Assembly (NCBI GenBank): GCA_023433065.1
Contig: JAEZET010000005.1
Coordinates: 1 to 64,000, forward strand
DNA: 64,000 bases
Reading direction: 5' to 3'
Source of the DNA: Cyanobacteria bacterium OH_CBrB_359
Lineage (GTDB): Bacteria > Cyanobacteriota > Vampirovibrionia > Gastranaerophilales > Gastranaerophilaceae
Below are positions 8,160-17,047 of the stretch, piece after piece. Position 1 is the stretch's first letter. Each line of letters opens with the position of its first letter. Under the pieces are notes generated by a model. The model saw nothing but the letters and a program-made list of their open reading frames with translations, was not told where the DNA came from and ran no database searches. The position numbers were made by a program, and so were the translations under genes.

Positions 8160-8900
8160 TTATTCTTCAGTTGTTGCTGAAGCGCCTCTTTTTCTTCTTC
8201 TTGCACCGATTGGTTTTTCTTCAGTTGAAGATGAAGGCTTTTTAAATTTAATATTTCTGTCTGCTTTTTCACCGGGCATTAAGTTACTTTTGAAAATCCA
8301 AACTTTAACACCGATTTTACCCATTACTGTATCTGCTTCTGCAAATCCGTAATCAACATCTGCTCTTAATGTCTGAAGAGGAATTCTTCCCTCTTTAACC
8401 CATTCTGAACGAGCTATTTCGTTACCGCCAAGTCTGCCTGATACCATAATTTTGATACCCTGAACACCTGAGCGCATTGTTCTTTGAACTGCCTGTTTCA
8501 TTGCTCTTCTGAAAGCAATACGTTTTTCTAATTGAAGAGCGATAGCTTCTGAAACCAATTGGGCATCGGCATCTACTCTTGCAACTTCCACAACGTCGAT
8601 TGAAACATTTTTATTTATAAGTTTTGCAACTGCAACTCTTAATTCTTCAATACCTTGACCGCCGCGCCCTACAACGATACCTGGTTTTGCAGTAACTACG
8701 GTTATAATTACATTTTGAGCTTTTCTATCAACCAAAATTTTTGATATACCGGCTGTATATAATTTTTTCTTTATAAACTTTCTGATTTTTGCATCTTCTG
8801 CCAAAAATTCGGGATATGTATTCTTTTTAGCAAACCATGTGCTTAACCAGGGTTGTATTATTCCTACTCTGAATCCTGTTGGATGTGTCTTCTGTCCCAA
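8160..8900 (-). CDS. rpsC: 30S ribosomal protein S3
   Basis: A 246-residue S3 at the mRNA entry channel. It opens MGQKTHPTGFRVG, carries the KH-domain loop VVGRGGQGIE, and contains the MVSGRLGG block. The C-terminus has an extra basic tail of about 25 residues (ARRRKRGASATTEE), making it slightly longer than E. coli S3. It lies 15 bases from rplV. Confidence 0.97.
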   Translation of the reverse strand: MGQKTHPTGFRVGIIQPWLSTWFAKKNTYPEFLAEDAKIRKFIKKKLYTAGISKILVDRKAQNVIITVVTAKPGIVVGRGGQGIEELRVAVAKLINKNVSIDVVEVARVDADAQLVSEAIALQLEKRIAFRRAMKQAVQRTMRSGVQGIKIMVSGRLGGNEIARSEWVKEGRIPLQTLRADVDYGFAEADTVMGKIGVKVWIFKSNLMPGEKADRNIKFKKPSSSTEEKPIGARRRKRGASATTEE

Positions 8901-8915
8901 AGTTATAGCCTCCTA

Positions 8916-9248
8916 TTAATTCTTTGTAACTTTTACTGTCAAATGAGATGAACGTTTGAGCCTTTTATACATTCTGCCCTGGGCTCTTGGTCTTGCTCTT
9001 TTGAGTGTTGTACTTTCATCTGCAAATATCTCAGAAACTTTTAAAGTATCTTCTGTTGCACCAAACTTCTCTGATGCATTTGAAATAGCCGCTTTTAAAT
9101 TCTTTTCAACAATCCTTGCCGCAAAATATGGCATGAATTTTAAGATTTTCATAGCTTCTGATGCTGATTTGCCTCTTACTTCGTTAATTACTCTTCGTAA
9201 TTTACGAGCCGGCATTCTTATATCTGTTTGTTTTGCCTTAGCTTCCAT
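8916..9248 (-). CDS. rplV: 50S ribosomal protein L22
   Basis: A 110-residue L22, whose loop lines the exit tunnel constriction and contributes to macrolide sensitivity. The MPARKLRRVINEVRGKSA start and the RARPRAQGRMYKRLKRSSH end are standard. Three bases separate it from rpsS. Confidence 0.97.
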   Translation of the reverse strand: MEAKAKQTDIRMPARKLRRVINEVRGKSASEAMKILKFMPYFAARIVEKNLKAAISNASEKFGATEDTLKVSEIFADESTTLKRARPRAQGRMYKRLKRSSHLTVKVTKN

Positions 9249-9251
9249 AAT

Positions 9252-9533
9252 TTATTTCCTTTTTGCAGTTTTATCCTGACCGGCGTGACCTCTAAATAAT
9301 CTTGTCGGCGCAAATTCGCCCAGTCTGTGACCTACCATTTGTTCTGTTATATAAACCGGAACATGTGTTTTACCGTTGTGAACAGCTATTGTATGACCTA
9401 ACATATCAGGTACTATCATAGATGCTCTGGACCAAGTTTTAACAACTTTTTTCTCTCCGACATTATTCATCTTCTCAATTTTATTTTGAAGAGCTAATTG
9501 TACATATGGACCTTTTTTTAGTGAACGAGCCAT
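9252..9533 (-). CDS. rpsS: 30S ribosomal protein S19
   Basis: A 93-residue S19 in the 30S head. MARSLKKGPYV at the start, then SRASMIVPDMLGHTIAVHNGK and HRLGEFAPTR, identify it. It sits between rplB and rplV in the conserved order. Confidence 0.98.
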   Translation of the reverse strand: MARSLKKGPYVQLALQNKIEKMNNVGEKKVVKTWSRASMIVPDMLGHTIAVHNGKTHVPVYITEQMVGHRLGEFAPTRLFRGHAGQDKTAKRK

Positions 9534-9548
9534 TCATTATCTCCTTTA

Positions 9549-10376
9549 TTAGCGTTTTCTTGCTCTGACTATGTACTTGTCAGACTTTTTGTTAACTTTT
9601 CTTGTTTTTCTTCCTAAAGCAGGTTTACCCCATGGAGTTTTTGGATGTCCTCCGGGACCTGTCTTACCTTCACCACCACCATGAGGGTGATCGCAAGGGT
9701 TCATTGTAACACCTCTTACGGTTGGTTTAATACCCATATGACGTGTACGTCCTGCTTTACCGATTTTCATATTTTTAAATTCAGCGTTCCCTAAAACTCC
9801 GATGGTAGCTAAACATTCTTTTCTTATCATCCTCATTTCTGAGCTTGGAAGTTTTATAGTAACGTAATTACCTTCTTTAGCCATTAACTGAGCACCGACG
9901 CCTGCGGTTCTTACAAGTTGTGCGCCATTTCCGGGAATCATCTCTATATTGTGAACCATTGTACCTAAAGGAATCAATTCTAAAGGAAGTGCATTACCTG
10001 TCTGAATTTCAGCCTCAGGACCGGAAATAATCTTATCACCTACATTTAAACCGTTAGGTGTTAAAATATATCTTTTTTCACCGTCAGTATAAATCACTAA
10101 AGAAATTCTTGTATTTCTGTTTGGATCATATTCAATTGTTTTAACTTCTCCCTGAATTCCAAATTTATTACGTTTGAAATCAATTACGCGGTAAGTTTTT
10201 TTATGCCCGCCACCTTTATGACGACAAGTTATTCTACCTGTATTATTTCTGCCGGCTTTTTTTCTTAGGGGTCTTAAAAGAGATTTTTCTGGGGTTGAAG
10301 TTGTAATTTCCGCAAAATCACTTTTTGTCATGCCTCTTTGGCCGGGAGATGTAGGATTTATATTTCTGATACCCAT
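9549..10376 (-). CDS. rplB: 50S ribosomal protein L2
   Basis: A 275-residue L2, which supports the peptidyl transferase centre and intersubunit bridge B7b. The diagnostic HPHGGGEGKTGPGGHP loop, which includes the conserved histidine, and the RPLRKKAGRNNTGRIT block are present. The length is normal. It starts 4 bases after the rplW stop. Confidence 0.98.
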   Translation of the reverse strand: MGIRNINPTSPGQRGMTKSDFAEITTSTPEKSLLRPLRKKAGRNNTGRITCRHKGGGHKKTYRVIDFKRNKFGIQGEVKTIEYDPNRNTRISLVIYTDGEKRYILTPNGLNVGDKIISGPEAEIQTGNALPLELIPLGTMVHNIEMIPGNGAQLVRTAGVGAQLMAKEGNYVTIKLPSSEMRMIRKECLATIGVLGNAEFKNMKIGKAGRTRHMGIKPTVRGVTMNPCDHPHGGGEGKTGPGGHPKTPWGKPALGRKTRKVNKKSDKYIVRARKR

Positions 10377-10380
10377 TGTG

Positions 10381-10689
10381 CTATGCTCCTATCAATTCTT
10401 CTATAGGTTCGCCTTCAATCAGAACTATAGCCTTTTTGCCTGATTGAGTTCTACCTGAGAAGTAGCCTACTCTTTTTGCGTGAGAAGGCATATATGCCGT
10501 TCTTACTTTTTTAACTTTCCTTCCCGGAAAAGCTAATTCAACAGCTTGGGCGATCTCAACTTTTGTCGCATTTTTTACAACTTCAAAAGTATATTGGTTT
10601 AAAGTTGTTGCTGTCATTGATTTTTCTGTGATTATAGGTCTCTTTATGATGTCGTATAATCTTTCTTTATTTTGTTTAATCGTACTCAT
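10381..10689 (-). CDS. rplW: 50S ribosomal protein L23
   Basis: A 102-residue L23 at the tunnel exit, the docking site of trigger factor. Motifs: DIIKRPIITEKSM and YTFEVVKNATKVEIAQAVE. Its first base coincides with the last base of rplD, so the two are coupled. Confidence 0.97.
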   Translation of the reverse strand: MSTIKQNKERLYDIIKRPIITEKSMTATTLNQYTFEVVKNATKVEIAQAVELAFPGRKVKKVRTAYMPSHAKRVGYFSGRTQSGKKAIVLIEGEPIEELIGA

Positions 10690-11324
10690 TATTTTGATAA
10701 CCTCTCAGTTATTTCGTTTATTGCTGATTCTGTGATAACAACGTTATCTGCTTCCAATAAATCTTTTACATTTAAGTTTGAAGGTAAAATGATTTTTACG
10801 TTTGGAAGGTTTCTTGCCGCCAACTCCAAATATGCATTTTCTGCTGCTTTAGAGTCTGCGATTATAAGAATTTTTCCTTCAACTTTTAGAGCTTTTAGTG
10901 AAGCTGCCATTAATTTTGTTTTAGCTTCTTTAATTTCTGAAAAGTCTTTTACAAGAACCGTATTATCTATTCTTGCAGATAAAGCTGATTTTAGAGCTAA
11001 TCTTCTCGCTTTTTGCGGCATTGAGAAACTGTAGTCTCTTGGTTTTGGTCCAAAGATAACACCGCCGCCTGCAAATAAAGGTGATCTTATAGAACCGGCT
11101 CTTGCTCTGCCTGTTCCTTTTTGTTTCCAAGGTTTTCTTCCGCCACCTGAAACTTCGGATCTTGTTTTAGAATTTGCACTTCCGGATCTTGCATTATTTA
11201 ATTGTCTTCTTAATGCCAAATGCATAATGTGCAAGTTTGGCTCAACACCGAATACTTTATCATCCAGCGCCATTTGCCCTATTTGTTTTCCGTTTGTGCT
11301 TAATATTGAAATTTCTTTTGTCAT
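10689..11324 (-). CDS. rplD: 50S ribosomal protein L4
   Basis: A 211-residue L4, whose extended loop reaches the exit tunnel. The RSEVSGGGRKPWKQKGTGRARAG loop is diagnostic. In E. coli L4 represses the S10 operon by binding the leader mRNA; the 270-base leader region before rpsJ here was not shown to hold such a site. Confidence 0.97.
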   Translation of the reverse strand: MTKEISILSTNGKQIGQMALDDKVFGVEPNLHIMHLALRRQLNNARSGSANSKTRSEVSGGGRKPWKQKGTGRARAGSIRSPLFAGGGVIFGPKPRDYSFSMPQKARRLALKSALSARIDNTVLVKDFSEIKEAKTKLMAASLKALKVEGKILIIADSKAAENAYLELAARNLPNVKIILPSNLNVKDLLEADNVVITESAINEITERLSK

Positions 11325-11350
11325 TTTTTAATTCCTTATTAATTGATTGA

Positions 11351-11989
11351 TTAAGAGTTCCATTTAACTCTTGAGGGAACAACTGTTACCAATTTACCTT
11401 CAGGTCCCGGTACAGAACCTTTAATCAAAAGCAAATTATTTTCACTGTCGATTTTAACAATTTTCAACTTAGAAATAGTAACTTGTTCATTACCCATATT
11501 TCCCGGCATTTTTTTACCTTTTATAACACGTCCCGGAGTTGTACCTGCACCGATAGAACCCGGTTCTCTGTGGTTCTTCGAACCATGTCCCATAGGTCCT
11601 CTTGAGAAGTTCCATCTTTTAACTGTACCCTGGAATCCTTTTCCTATTGATTTAGCTGTTACATCAACTTTTTCAATATTTTCAAGAACGCTTAGATCAA
11701 TTTTTTGTCCAACTTCAAAAGCTTCAGGATTTTCTACTCTAAATTCCTGAAGATGTCTGAAATTATCTAATTTATTTTTAGCAAAATGCCCGATTTGAGC
11801 TTTTGTCAAATGTTTTTCTTTTGCAGCAATAATACCAACCTGAATGGCATTATAGCCATCTGTTTCAACTGTTTTAACCTGAGTTACGGTCAAAGGACCA
11901 ACTTCTAAAACGGTTACGGGAATAGCAAGCCCTTGTTCATCAAAGACCTGAGTCATTCCTAGTTTTTTTCCAATTACTCCTAGAGTCAT
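11351..11989 (-). CDS. rplC: 50S ribosomal protein L3
   Basis: A 212-residue L3, one of the first proteins in 50S assembly, near the peptidyl transferase centre. GKKLGMTQVFDEQG at the start and the GHGSKNHREPGSIG block are diagnostic. A gap of 106 bases separates it from rpsJ. Confidence 0.98.
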   Translation of the reverse strand: MTLGVIGKKLGMTQVFDEQGLAIPVTVLEVGPLTVTQVKTVETDGYNAIQVGIIAAKEKHLTKAQIGHFAKNKLDNFRHLQEFRVENPEAFEVGQKIDLSVLENIEKVDVTAKSIGKGFQGTVKRWNFSRGPMGHGSKNHREPGSIGAGTTPGRVIKGKKMPGNMGNEQVTISKLKIVKIDSENNLLLIKGSVPGPEGKLVTVVPSRVKWNS

Positions 11990-12095
11990 GTTTTACCTTT
12001 CTTCTTGTGAGCGCTACGTTTTCTTGTTTTGCCTCGTAGATCACATTCAATTTATTGGGAGGTCCCTATATTAAATTGTATGTGTCATTCCTTTG

Positions 12096-12419
12096 TTACA
12101 GCTTGACTTCGATATCAACACCAGCGGGTAAATCCATCCTGCTGAGCTCTTCTGTTGTCTGTGCTGTGGGATCATATATGTCTATAATCCTTTTGTGTAT
12201 TCTCATCTCAAAATGTTCTCTTGATTTTTTGTCAACGTGAGGTGATCTTAATACACAGTAAATGCGTCTTTTTGTGGGCAATGGAATAGGTCCAGCCACT
12301 TTCGCATCAGTCCTTTTTGCTGTTTCAACAATTTTTCCTGCTGAAACATCTATCAATTTATGATCATAAGCTTTTAAGCATACTCTTATTCTTTGTCTTT
12401 TGCTATTGCCGGTGCTCAT
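12096..12419 (-). CDS. rpsJ: 30S ribosomal protein S10 (NusE)
   Basis: A 107-residue S10, both a 30S head protein and the NusE antitermination factor. It contains QRIRVCLKAYDHKLID, GPIPLPTKRRIYCVLRSPHVDK and SREHFEMRIHKR. It is the first gene of the operon, giving the order rpsJ-rplC-D-W-B-rpsS-rplV-rpsC-rplP-rpmC-rpsQ-rplN-X-E-rpsN-rpsH-rplF-R. In photosynthetic Cyanobacteria rpsJ usually follows tuf instead, so this arrangement is of comparative interest. Confidence 0.98.
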   Translation of the reverse strand: MSTGNSKRQRIRVCLKAYDHKLIDVSAGKIVETAKRTDAKVAGPIPLPTKRRIYCVLRSPHVDKKSREHFEMRIHKRIIDIYDPTAQTTEELSRMDLPAGVDIEVKL

Positions 12420-12689
12420 TTTTTTACTTTCCTTCTTTGGCTTTATCCAAACACACTGCTGTTTTTGCTGAATCCATTGGGCTTTAACTGTTTTACCATT
12501 AAGATTTTTCTTTTTATTTTAATGTTTCCAGTGCATTCGGTATTATCAAATCTATATTAAACATGATTCATCGTCAATCACTAATTTTTTATTTTGTATA
12601 TTTTTCTTAATAATTGTTAATTCATAGGTTTTATACTCAGTGCAGAGTTGGTTTCCAGTGTCAAGATATTTTTCAGATCAATGTATTTA

Positions 12690-13493
12690 TTAATTTAATC
12701 TTGTTTTAGCCAGAACGGTTGCATAATTTCCCTTTAATTGCCTGTATATAGGAAAAATCTCATCAAAAACAGCATCTATCGCTTCAAGTTGAAGTATCGT
12801 TTCAGAATCATGAAAATCTTTTGTTTTTTCACTAAATTCCTCATATAGTTTTCTGTTTGAATCAAGTATTTCTTCTAACTCTTCCATATCAACTTCGCTA
12901 GGAAATAATAAATCAAGGGTTTTTGTCATCCTTTCTTCCGTAATGCCGGGTTTATCAGAAAATACATCAACAGCTCTTTTGTATAATTGGGTTTTTGCAT
13001 TTTTTGATTTTTCTTTTTCTTCTAAAAGTTGCTCCTCCAGCTCGCTTATAACTCTGCCGATTTTATCACTCGTTTTTGTTAAACTGACTCGAACATCTGT
13101 TGTTTCTTCCCCATCTCTGCAATATCTTCTTAATAACCCCGATGCCATCATATATGATGCAAAAGTACCGTTCAAGGACGAAAATCCCGCTCGAATATTT
13201 CGATTGAATACTTTTTTGCTTAAAGCTTTTTCTTCAGGGGTCATAATCTTTTCAATATCCTGGGGATTAAAATTATCAACAACCGACTCTGCTTTGGCAA
13301 CTGAACTCTTATTAATAAATAAATCTTTTAGCCCCTTAAAATTCACTTTATATGAAGGCTTATTAAAAACATCACTCTTGTGCATAAAATCTGTTTCAAA
13401 ACTTTTTTGTTTTTTACAAGAATATTCATTCTTTGCAGATAAATTTTTTGTCAATGGGCTTGCTACAATCTCGGATTTCCATTGAATTATCAT
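12690..13493 (-). CDS. lineage-restricted protein of unknown function, coiled-coil rich
   Basis: A 267-residue protein I do not recognise. The first 50 residues are polar and disordered-looking and end in VNFKGLKDLF, similar to a segment in the isomerase at 36421. A middle region (about 115-125) has a short hydrophobic stretch (SYMMASGLLRRYC) not long enough to be a clear membrane segment. Residues 135-250 are charged and helical, with a Glu/Lys-rich coiled-coil stretch (LEEQLLEEKEKSKNA). No signal peptide. It lies upstream of the S10 operon on the same strand with a 270-base gap, so it is probably transcribed separately. Confidence 0.7.
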   Translation of the reverse strand: MIIQWKSEIVASPLTKNLSAKNEYSCKKQKSFETDFMHKSDVFNKPSYKVNFKGLKDLFINKSSVAKAESVVDNFNPQDIEKIMTPEEKALSKKVFNRNIRAGFSSLNGTFASYMMASGLLRRYCRDGEETTDVRVSLTKTSDKIGRVISELEEQLLEEKEKSKNAKTQLYKRAVDVFSDKPGITEERMTKTLDLLFPSEVDMEELEEILDSNRKLYEEFSEKTKDFHDSETILQLEAIDAVFDEIFPIYRQLKGNYATVLAKTRLN

Positions 13494-13570
13494 ATTCCTC
13501 TTATCCTTCGTCTTATTTTGTTATTTTAAATTTGGCAGTATAGAAACAGAATATTCTGTTTTATATTTTT

Positions 13571-14950
13571 TTAAAATACATTAGTCTTAGTGGGGTTTTT
13601 AAACTTGGTGATATTAGATTGAAACAATAAGTCAACATTTCCGACAGGACCATTTCTGTGTTTTGCAATTATAAGTTCAGCCTTGCCTCTGTTATCAGTT
13701 TCTTCTTTATTATAATATTCATCACGATAAATAAACATGACAATATCAGCGTCCTGTTCAATCGCACCGGACTCTCTTAAGTCAGATAGCATAGGATGTC
13801 TGTCTTTTCTCTGCTCTACTGCCCTTGAGAGCTGTGACAAAGCCATTATAGGGACTTCTAGCTCTCTTGCAAGAGATTTTAGCCCCCTGGAAATAGCTGA
13901 AATCTGCTGAATTCTGTCCTCGGATGAGCTGCCTTCCATCAATTGAAGATAGTCTATTACGACAAGTCCCAAATTCTTTTCTTCCATAGCAAGGCGTCTG
14001 CATTTTGCTCTTATGTCCAAAACACTTATTCCCGCTGAATCATCTATATAAATTGGCGCATCCGCAAAACTGTTCATGGCATTTGTAAGTTTTTCCCAAT
14101 CCTTTGGCTGCATATGACCTGAATTCAAACGCTGAGTATCAACTTCGGCCTCAGAGCATAACATCCTTTTTACCAGCTGGCTCTTAGGCATTTCTAAAGA
14201 AAATATTGCAACCGGTTTATTACCTCTTAATGCTGCATTTTGCGCAATGTTAAGGGCAAAGGCCGTTTTTCCCATAGAAGGCCTTGCAGCTAAAATTATT
14301 AAATCCGATTTTTGCAGACCTGACGTTAACTGATCTAAATCATAAAATCCTGTAGGAACACCAATAAGCTCATCCCTGTGGTTATAACGGTATTCAATCT
14401 GTTCATAGCTCTCTAATACCAAGTCTTTTACGGCTATTAAATCATTAGATGCTTTTTGGGAGGCAATATTAAAAATTAATTTTTCCGCATTATCTAAAGT
14501 TGCCTCGGTTGAAAAATTATCATATGCCATGGTCACAATTTCAGAACCTGCATTGATTAAAGATCTTTTAATTTCTTTTTCCTGAACGATTTTTGCATAA
14601 AACTCAATATTTGCAGTTGTAACAACATTAAGAGCCAAGTCATTTATATAAGCCCTTCCACCTACTATTTCAAGTTTTTCATTCTCTCTCAAATGTTCAG
14701 ACACAGTTACAATGTCAATTGCCTGATTTTTTGCAAATAAATCCACAACAGACTCATAAATAAATCTGTGAGCAGGTTTATAAAAACTCTCCGGCTTAAT
14801 ATACTCTATTATCCTGTTTAAAGTCACTGGATTGGTAAGTATAGCACCTAATATCGCCTCTTCTGCTTCAACACTCTGAGGTGGAAGTTTTGCTAATTTA
14901 CCTTCTTGAACTTTTATCAATTTTGTTGCCAATTTGCCCCCAACTATCAC
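13571..14950 (-). CDS. dnaB: replicative DNA helicase DnaB
   Basis: A 459-residue hexameric 5'-3' helicase of the replication fork. The N-terminal primase-interacting domain starts at LPPQSVEAEEAILGAIL (residues 22-38). The RecA-like domain has Walker A ARPSMGKT at 222-229, the Walker B region VVIDYLQLM, and the conserved LSQLSRAVE and LRESGAIEQDAD blocks. No intein is present. The length is normal. The next gene downstream on this strand lies 78 bases away. Confidence 0.97.
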   Translation of the reverse strand: MIVGGKLATKLIKVQEGKLAKLPPQSVEAEEAILGAILTNPVTLNRIIEYIKPESFYKPAHRFIYESVVDLFAKNQAIDIVTVSEHLRENEKLEIVGGRAYINDLALNVVTTANIEFYAKIVQEKEIKRSLINAGSEIVTMAYDNFSTEATLDNAEKLIFNIASQKASNDLIAVKDLVLESYEQIEYRYNHRDELIGVPTGFYDLDQLTSGLQKSDLIILAARPSMGKTAFALNIAQNAALRGNKPVAIFSLEMPKSQLVKRMLCSEAEVDTQRLNSGHMQPKDWEKLTNAMNSFADAPIYIDDSAGISVLDIRAKCRRLAMEEKNLGLVVIDYLQLMEGSSSEDRIQQISAISRGLKSLARELEVPIMALSQLSRAVEQRKDRHPMLSDLRESGAIEQDADIVMFIYRDEYYNKEETDNRGKAELIIAKHRNGPVGNVDLLFQSNITKFKNPTKTNVF

Positions 14951-15067
14951 TCAGTTTAGGCTTTCGTTCAAATATAAATTCTACTTGAAAGGTTATTCCA
15001 TGCTAATTCCTAAACTTATTATAAATAATTTAATTTAAAAATACGAGAATGTCGTAATAATTATTTA

Positions 15068-15104
15068 TATTAAAAAATAAAAATCAGGCAAATAATGCCT
15101 GAAT
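15068..15104 (-). terminator. intrinsic terminator of the 73-residue gene
   Basis: On the minus strand ATTCAGGC and GCCTGAT form a stem with a short loop, followed by TTTTTATTTTTT. It lies just past the stop of the small gene at 15132 and upstream of dnaB, separating the two. Confidence 0.75.
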
Positions 15105-15131
15105 TAATCATTTTATCTCGTGTTTCTTTTC

Positions 15132-15353
15132 TCATACTTCAATAAAAAGCCGTCTTCCAACTATGTTAGGCTTATTATTATAATATCCGGCAAAATATCC
15201 TCCTTTAACAGGGGTGTTTTTGCCGTAAAAATTATTTGCTTTTTCATTTACAAAAGGATTTGCAAACGGATTATTTGATTTATCAGGCGCAAGAGTAACA
15301 GGAGTCGAAGGATAAAATACTTTCGATATTAAATTCTGAAGATTTGCAATCAT
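15132..15353 (-). CDS. small protein of unknown function (73 aa)
   Basis: A 73-codon frame with a good AAGGAAA ribosome-binding site 5-6 bases before the ATG and its own terminator, which argues for a real gene. The protein is rich in Asn, Pro, Tyr and Gly, with NPFANPF in the middle and a YFAGYYNNKPN stretch before a basic end. No signal peptide, membrane segment or known motif. The function is unknown. Confidence 0.6.
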   Translation of the reverse strand: MIANLQNLISKVFYPSTPVTLAPDKSNNPFANPFVNEKANNFYGKNTPVKGGYFAGYYNNKPNIVGRRLFIEV

Positions 15354-15470
15354 GTGTTTCCTTTCTTAATACCTGTTAATTTTTATTTAATGAAATTTAT
15401 CCGCATGTCATTATTATAGTATTTTTAACATGCAAATTTAATATTTTTTAATAAAAATCATCCAGTTCAA

Positions 15471-16451
15471 TTAGAAAAGTTTATTTTTTAATTCATTTTT
15501 TTCTGCCAAATGCTCTTCATCAAACTCTTCAAGGTACTTAACCGCATAACATGCGGCGACAGCACCGTCAGCCGCCGCTGTAATAACCTGCCTTAAAGGA
15601 GTATTTCTGACATCACCAATCGCATAAACCCCCGGAACTGATGTTTGCATATATTTATCCGTTATTACAAATCCGGCTTCATTTTGTTGAAGTTGACCGT
15701 TAAAACCGCCGACATTGGGAGTAAAGCCAATGTAAGGGAATACTCCGTCCACATCGATTTCTAAATCCTGTTTAGTTTTATTGTTGGATATAAGCAACTT
15801 TTCAACATTTTTATCACCAATTACTTCAAGAGGAACCGCATCTAAAATAAATTCTATTTTTTCGTTTTCAAAAGCTCTCTTTTGGATAATTTTATCAGCT
15901 CTTAAAGTATTTCTTCTATGAATTATATATACTTTTTTTGCAAATTTCGTAAGATAAATAGCTTCCTCAACAGCAGAGTTACCTCCTCCTACAACAGCGA
16001 TAACCTTATCTTTAAAAAATGCACCGTCACATACAGCGCAATAACTCACACCTTTACCTATAAATTCTGTTTCCCCTGGAATTTTTAATTTTTGCGGCTG
16101 AGCGCCTGTTGCAATTATTACTGTTTTCGCTTTAAAAATCTTATCTGATGTTTCAATCTTTTTTATAAGAGGAATAAGATTGATTTCAGTAATTTCCTGC
16201 ATAGGATACTTTTCTATACCGAATTTATCGGCATGGTCTTCAAACTTTTCCATCAATTCAAATCCGCCGATTGAAGAAAACCCCGGATAATTTTCGAGTT
16301 CAAGATAATTACTTGGCTGCCCTCCGAACATTGAAATATCAATCATTGCCGTTTTTACATTGCCTCTGCATGCATATATGGCCGCAGAAAAACCGGCTGG
16401 ACCTGATCCTAATATTATGGTGTCAAATGATAATTCTTTTTTTTGTGACAT
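15471..16451 (-). CDS. trxB: thioredoxin reductase
   Basis: A 326-residue NADPH-dependent flavoprotein that reduces thioredoxin. The FAD motif GSGPAG is at 15-20, the redox-active CAVC at 138-141, the NADPH motif GGGNSA at 155-160, and the C-terminal FAD motif near YAIGDVRN. The length is normal. It lies 24 bases after the secreted protein gene at 16476 on the same strand, possibly cotranscribed. Its ribosome-binding site is weak. Confidence 0.96.
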   Translation of the reverse strand: MSQKKELSFDTIILGSGPAGFSAAIYACRGNVKTAMIDISMFGGQPSNYLELENYPGFSSIGGFELMEKFEDHADKFGIEKYPMQEITEINLIPLIKKIETSDKIFKAKTVIIATGAQPQKLKIPGETEFIGKGVSYCAVCDGAFFKDKVIAVVGGGNSAVEEAIYLTKFAKKVYIIHRRNTLRADKIIQKRAFENEKIEFILDAVPLEVIGDKNVEKLLISNNKTKQDLEIDVDGVFPYIGFTPNVGGFNGQLQQNEAGFVITDKYMQTSVPGVYAIGDVRNTPLRQVITAAADGAVAACYAVKYLEEFDEEHLAEKNELKNKLF

Positions 16452-16475
16452 TTACTCTCTCGCTCTCCATCGTGC

Positions 16476-16997
16476 TCACCTGCCAAATATTCCCGGAAGT
16501 GAATTCCCTGATATTTTGTAGGCTTTTACTTTATATTCTACAAAATCCTCTTTTACAAGCTCATCATCTTTATATGTACTAACTACTATTTTATCAGTTC
16601 CATAAAAATTGTCACCCTCTAGGGTCAAAGTTGGTGTTTCAACTGATTTTTCATCAATATCATATGAAATTTTTTCAAATTTAACTGTAGGTCCGTTTAC
16701 GCTATTAACGGACACAGATGCCTTAGCCCCCGAAATTGGATTACTTAAAGTAATGACGTCATTGACTTTAATTAAGTTCCATATATCCACACTATATGGG
16801 GCGAACATTTTGGGATTATTGGTTTTTGAGCGAACCGAAACAACCTTCCAGCTGCCAAAAAATCCCGAAGGAACTCTGCTTGTAATAGAAACAGAACCTT
16901 TAATAACATTAGATACAAAAATAGGTTTAATCTCAGACGCAAGCGAATAATTTACAAAACAAAACATAATACCACACACTATCACTAATTTTTTCAT
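16476..16997 (-). CDS. secreted protein of unknown function
   Basis: A 173-residue protein with a clear signal peptide (MKKLVIVCGIMFCFVNYSLA, cleavage likely after SLA). The rest is beta-rich in appearance, with alternating hydrophobic residues such as VSITSR and GAKASVSVNSV, and no cysteines after the signal. It probably acts in the periplasm or at the surface. I recognise no family. It precedes trxB on the same strand. Confidence 0.7.
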   Translation of the reverse strand: MKKLVIVCGIMFCFVNYSLASEIKPIFVSNVIKGSVSITSRVPSGFFGSWKVVSVRSKTNNPKMFAPYSVDIWNLIKVNDVITLSNPISGAKASVSVNSVNGPTVKFEKISYDIDEKSVETPTLTLEGDNFYGTDKIVVSTYKDDELVKEDFVEYKVKAYKISGNSLPGIFGR

Positions 16998-17047
16998 ATG
17001 TGTATAATTTAATGTTTTTTTCTAAAAAATCAAATTAGTCAACAGAA

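Noticed and set aside
12641..12664. TTGACA and TATAAA before rpsJ on the minus strand as the S10 promoter
   Set aside because: The spacing is 23 bases, too long for a normal promoter, so I did not list it.
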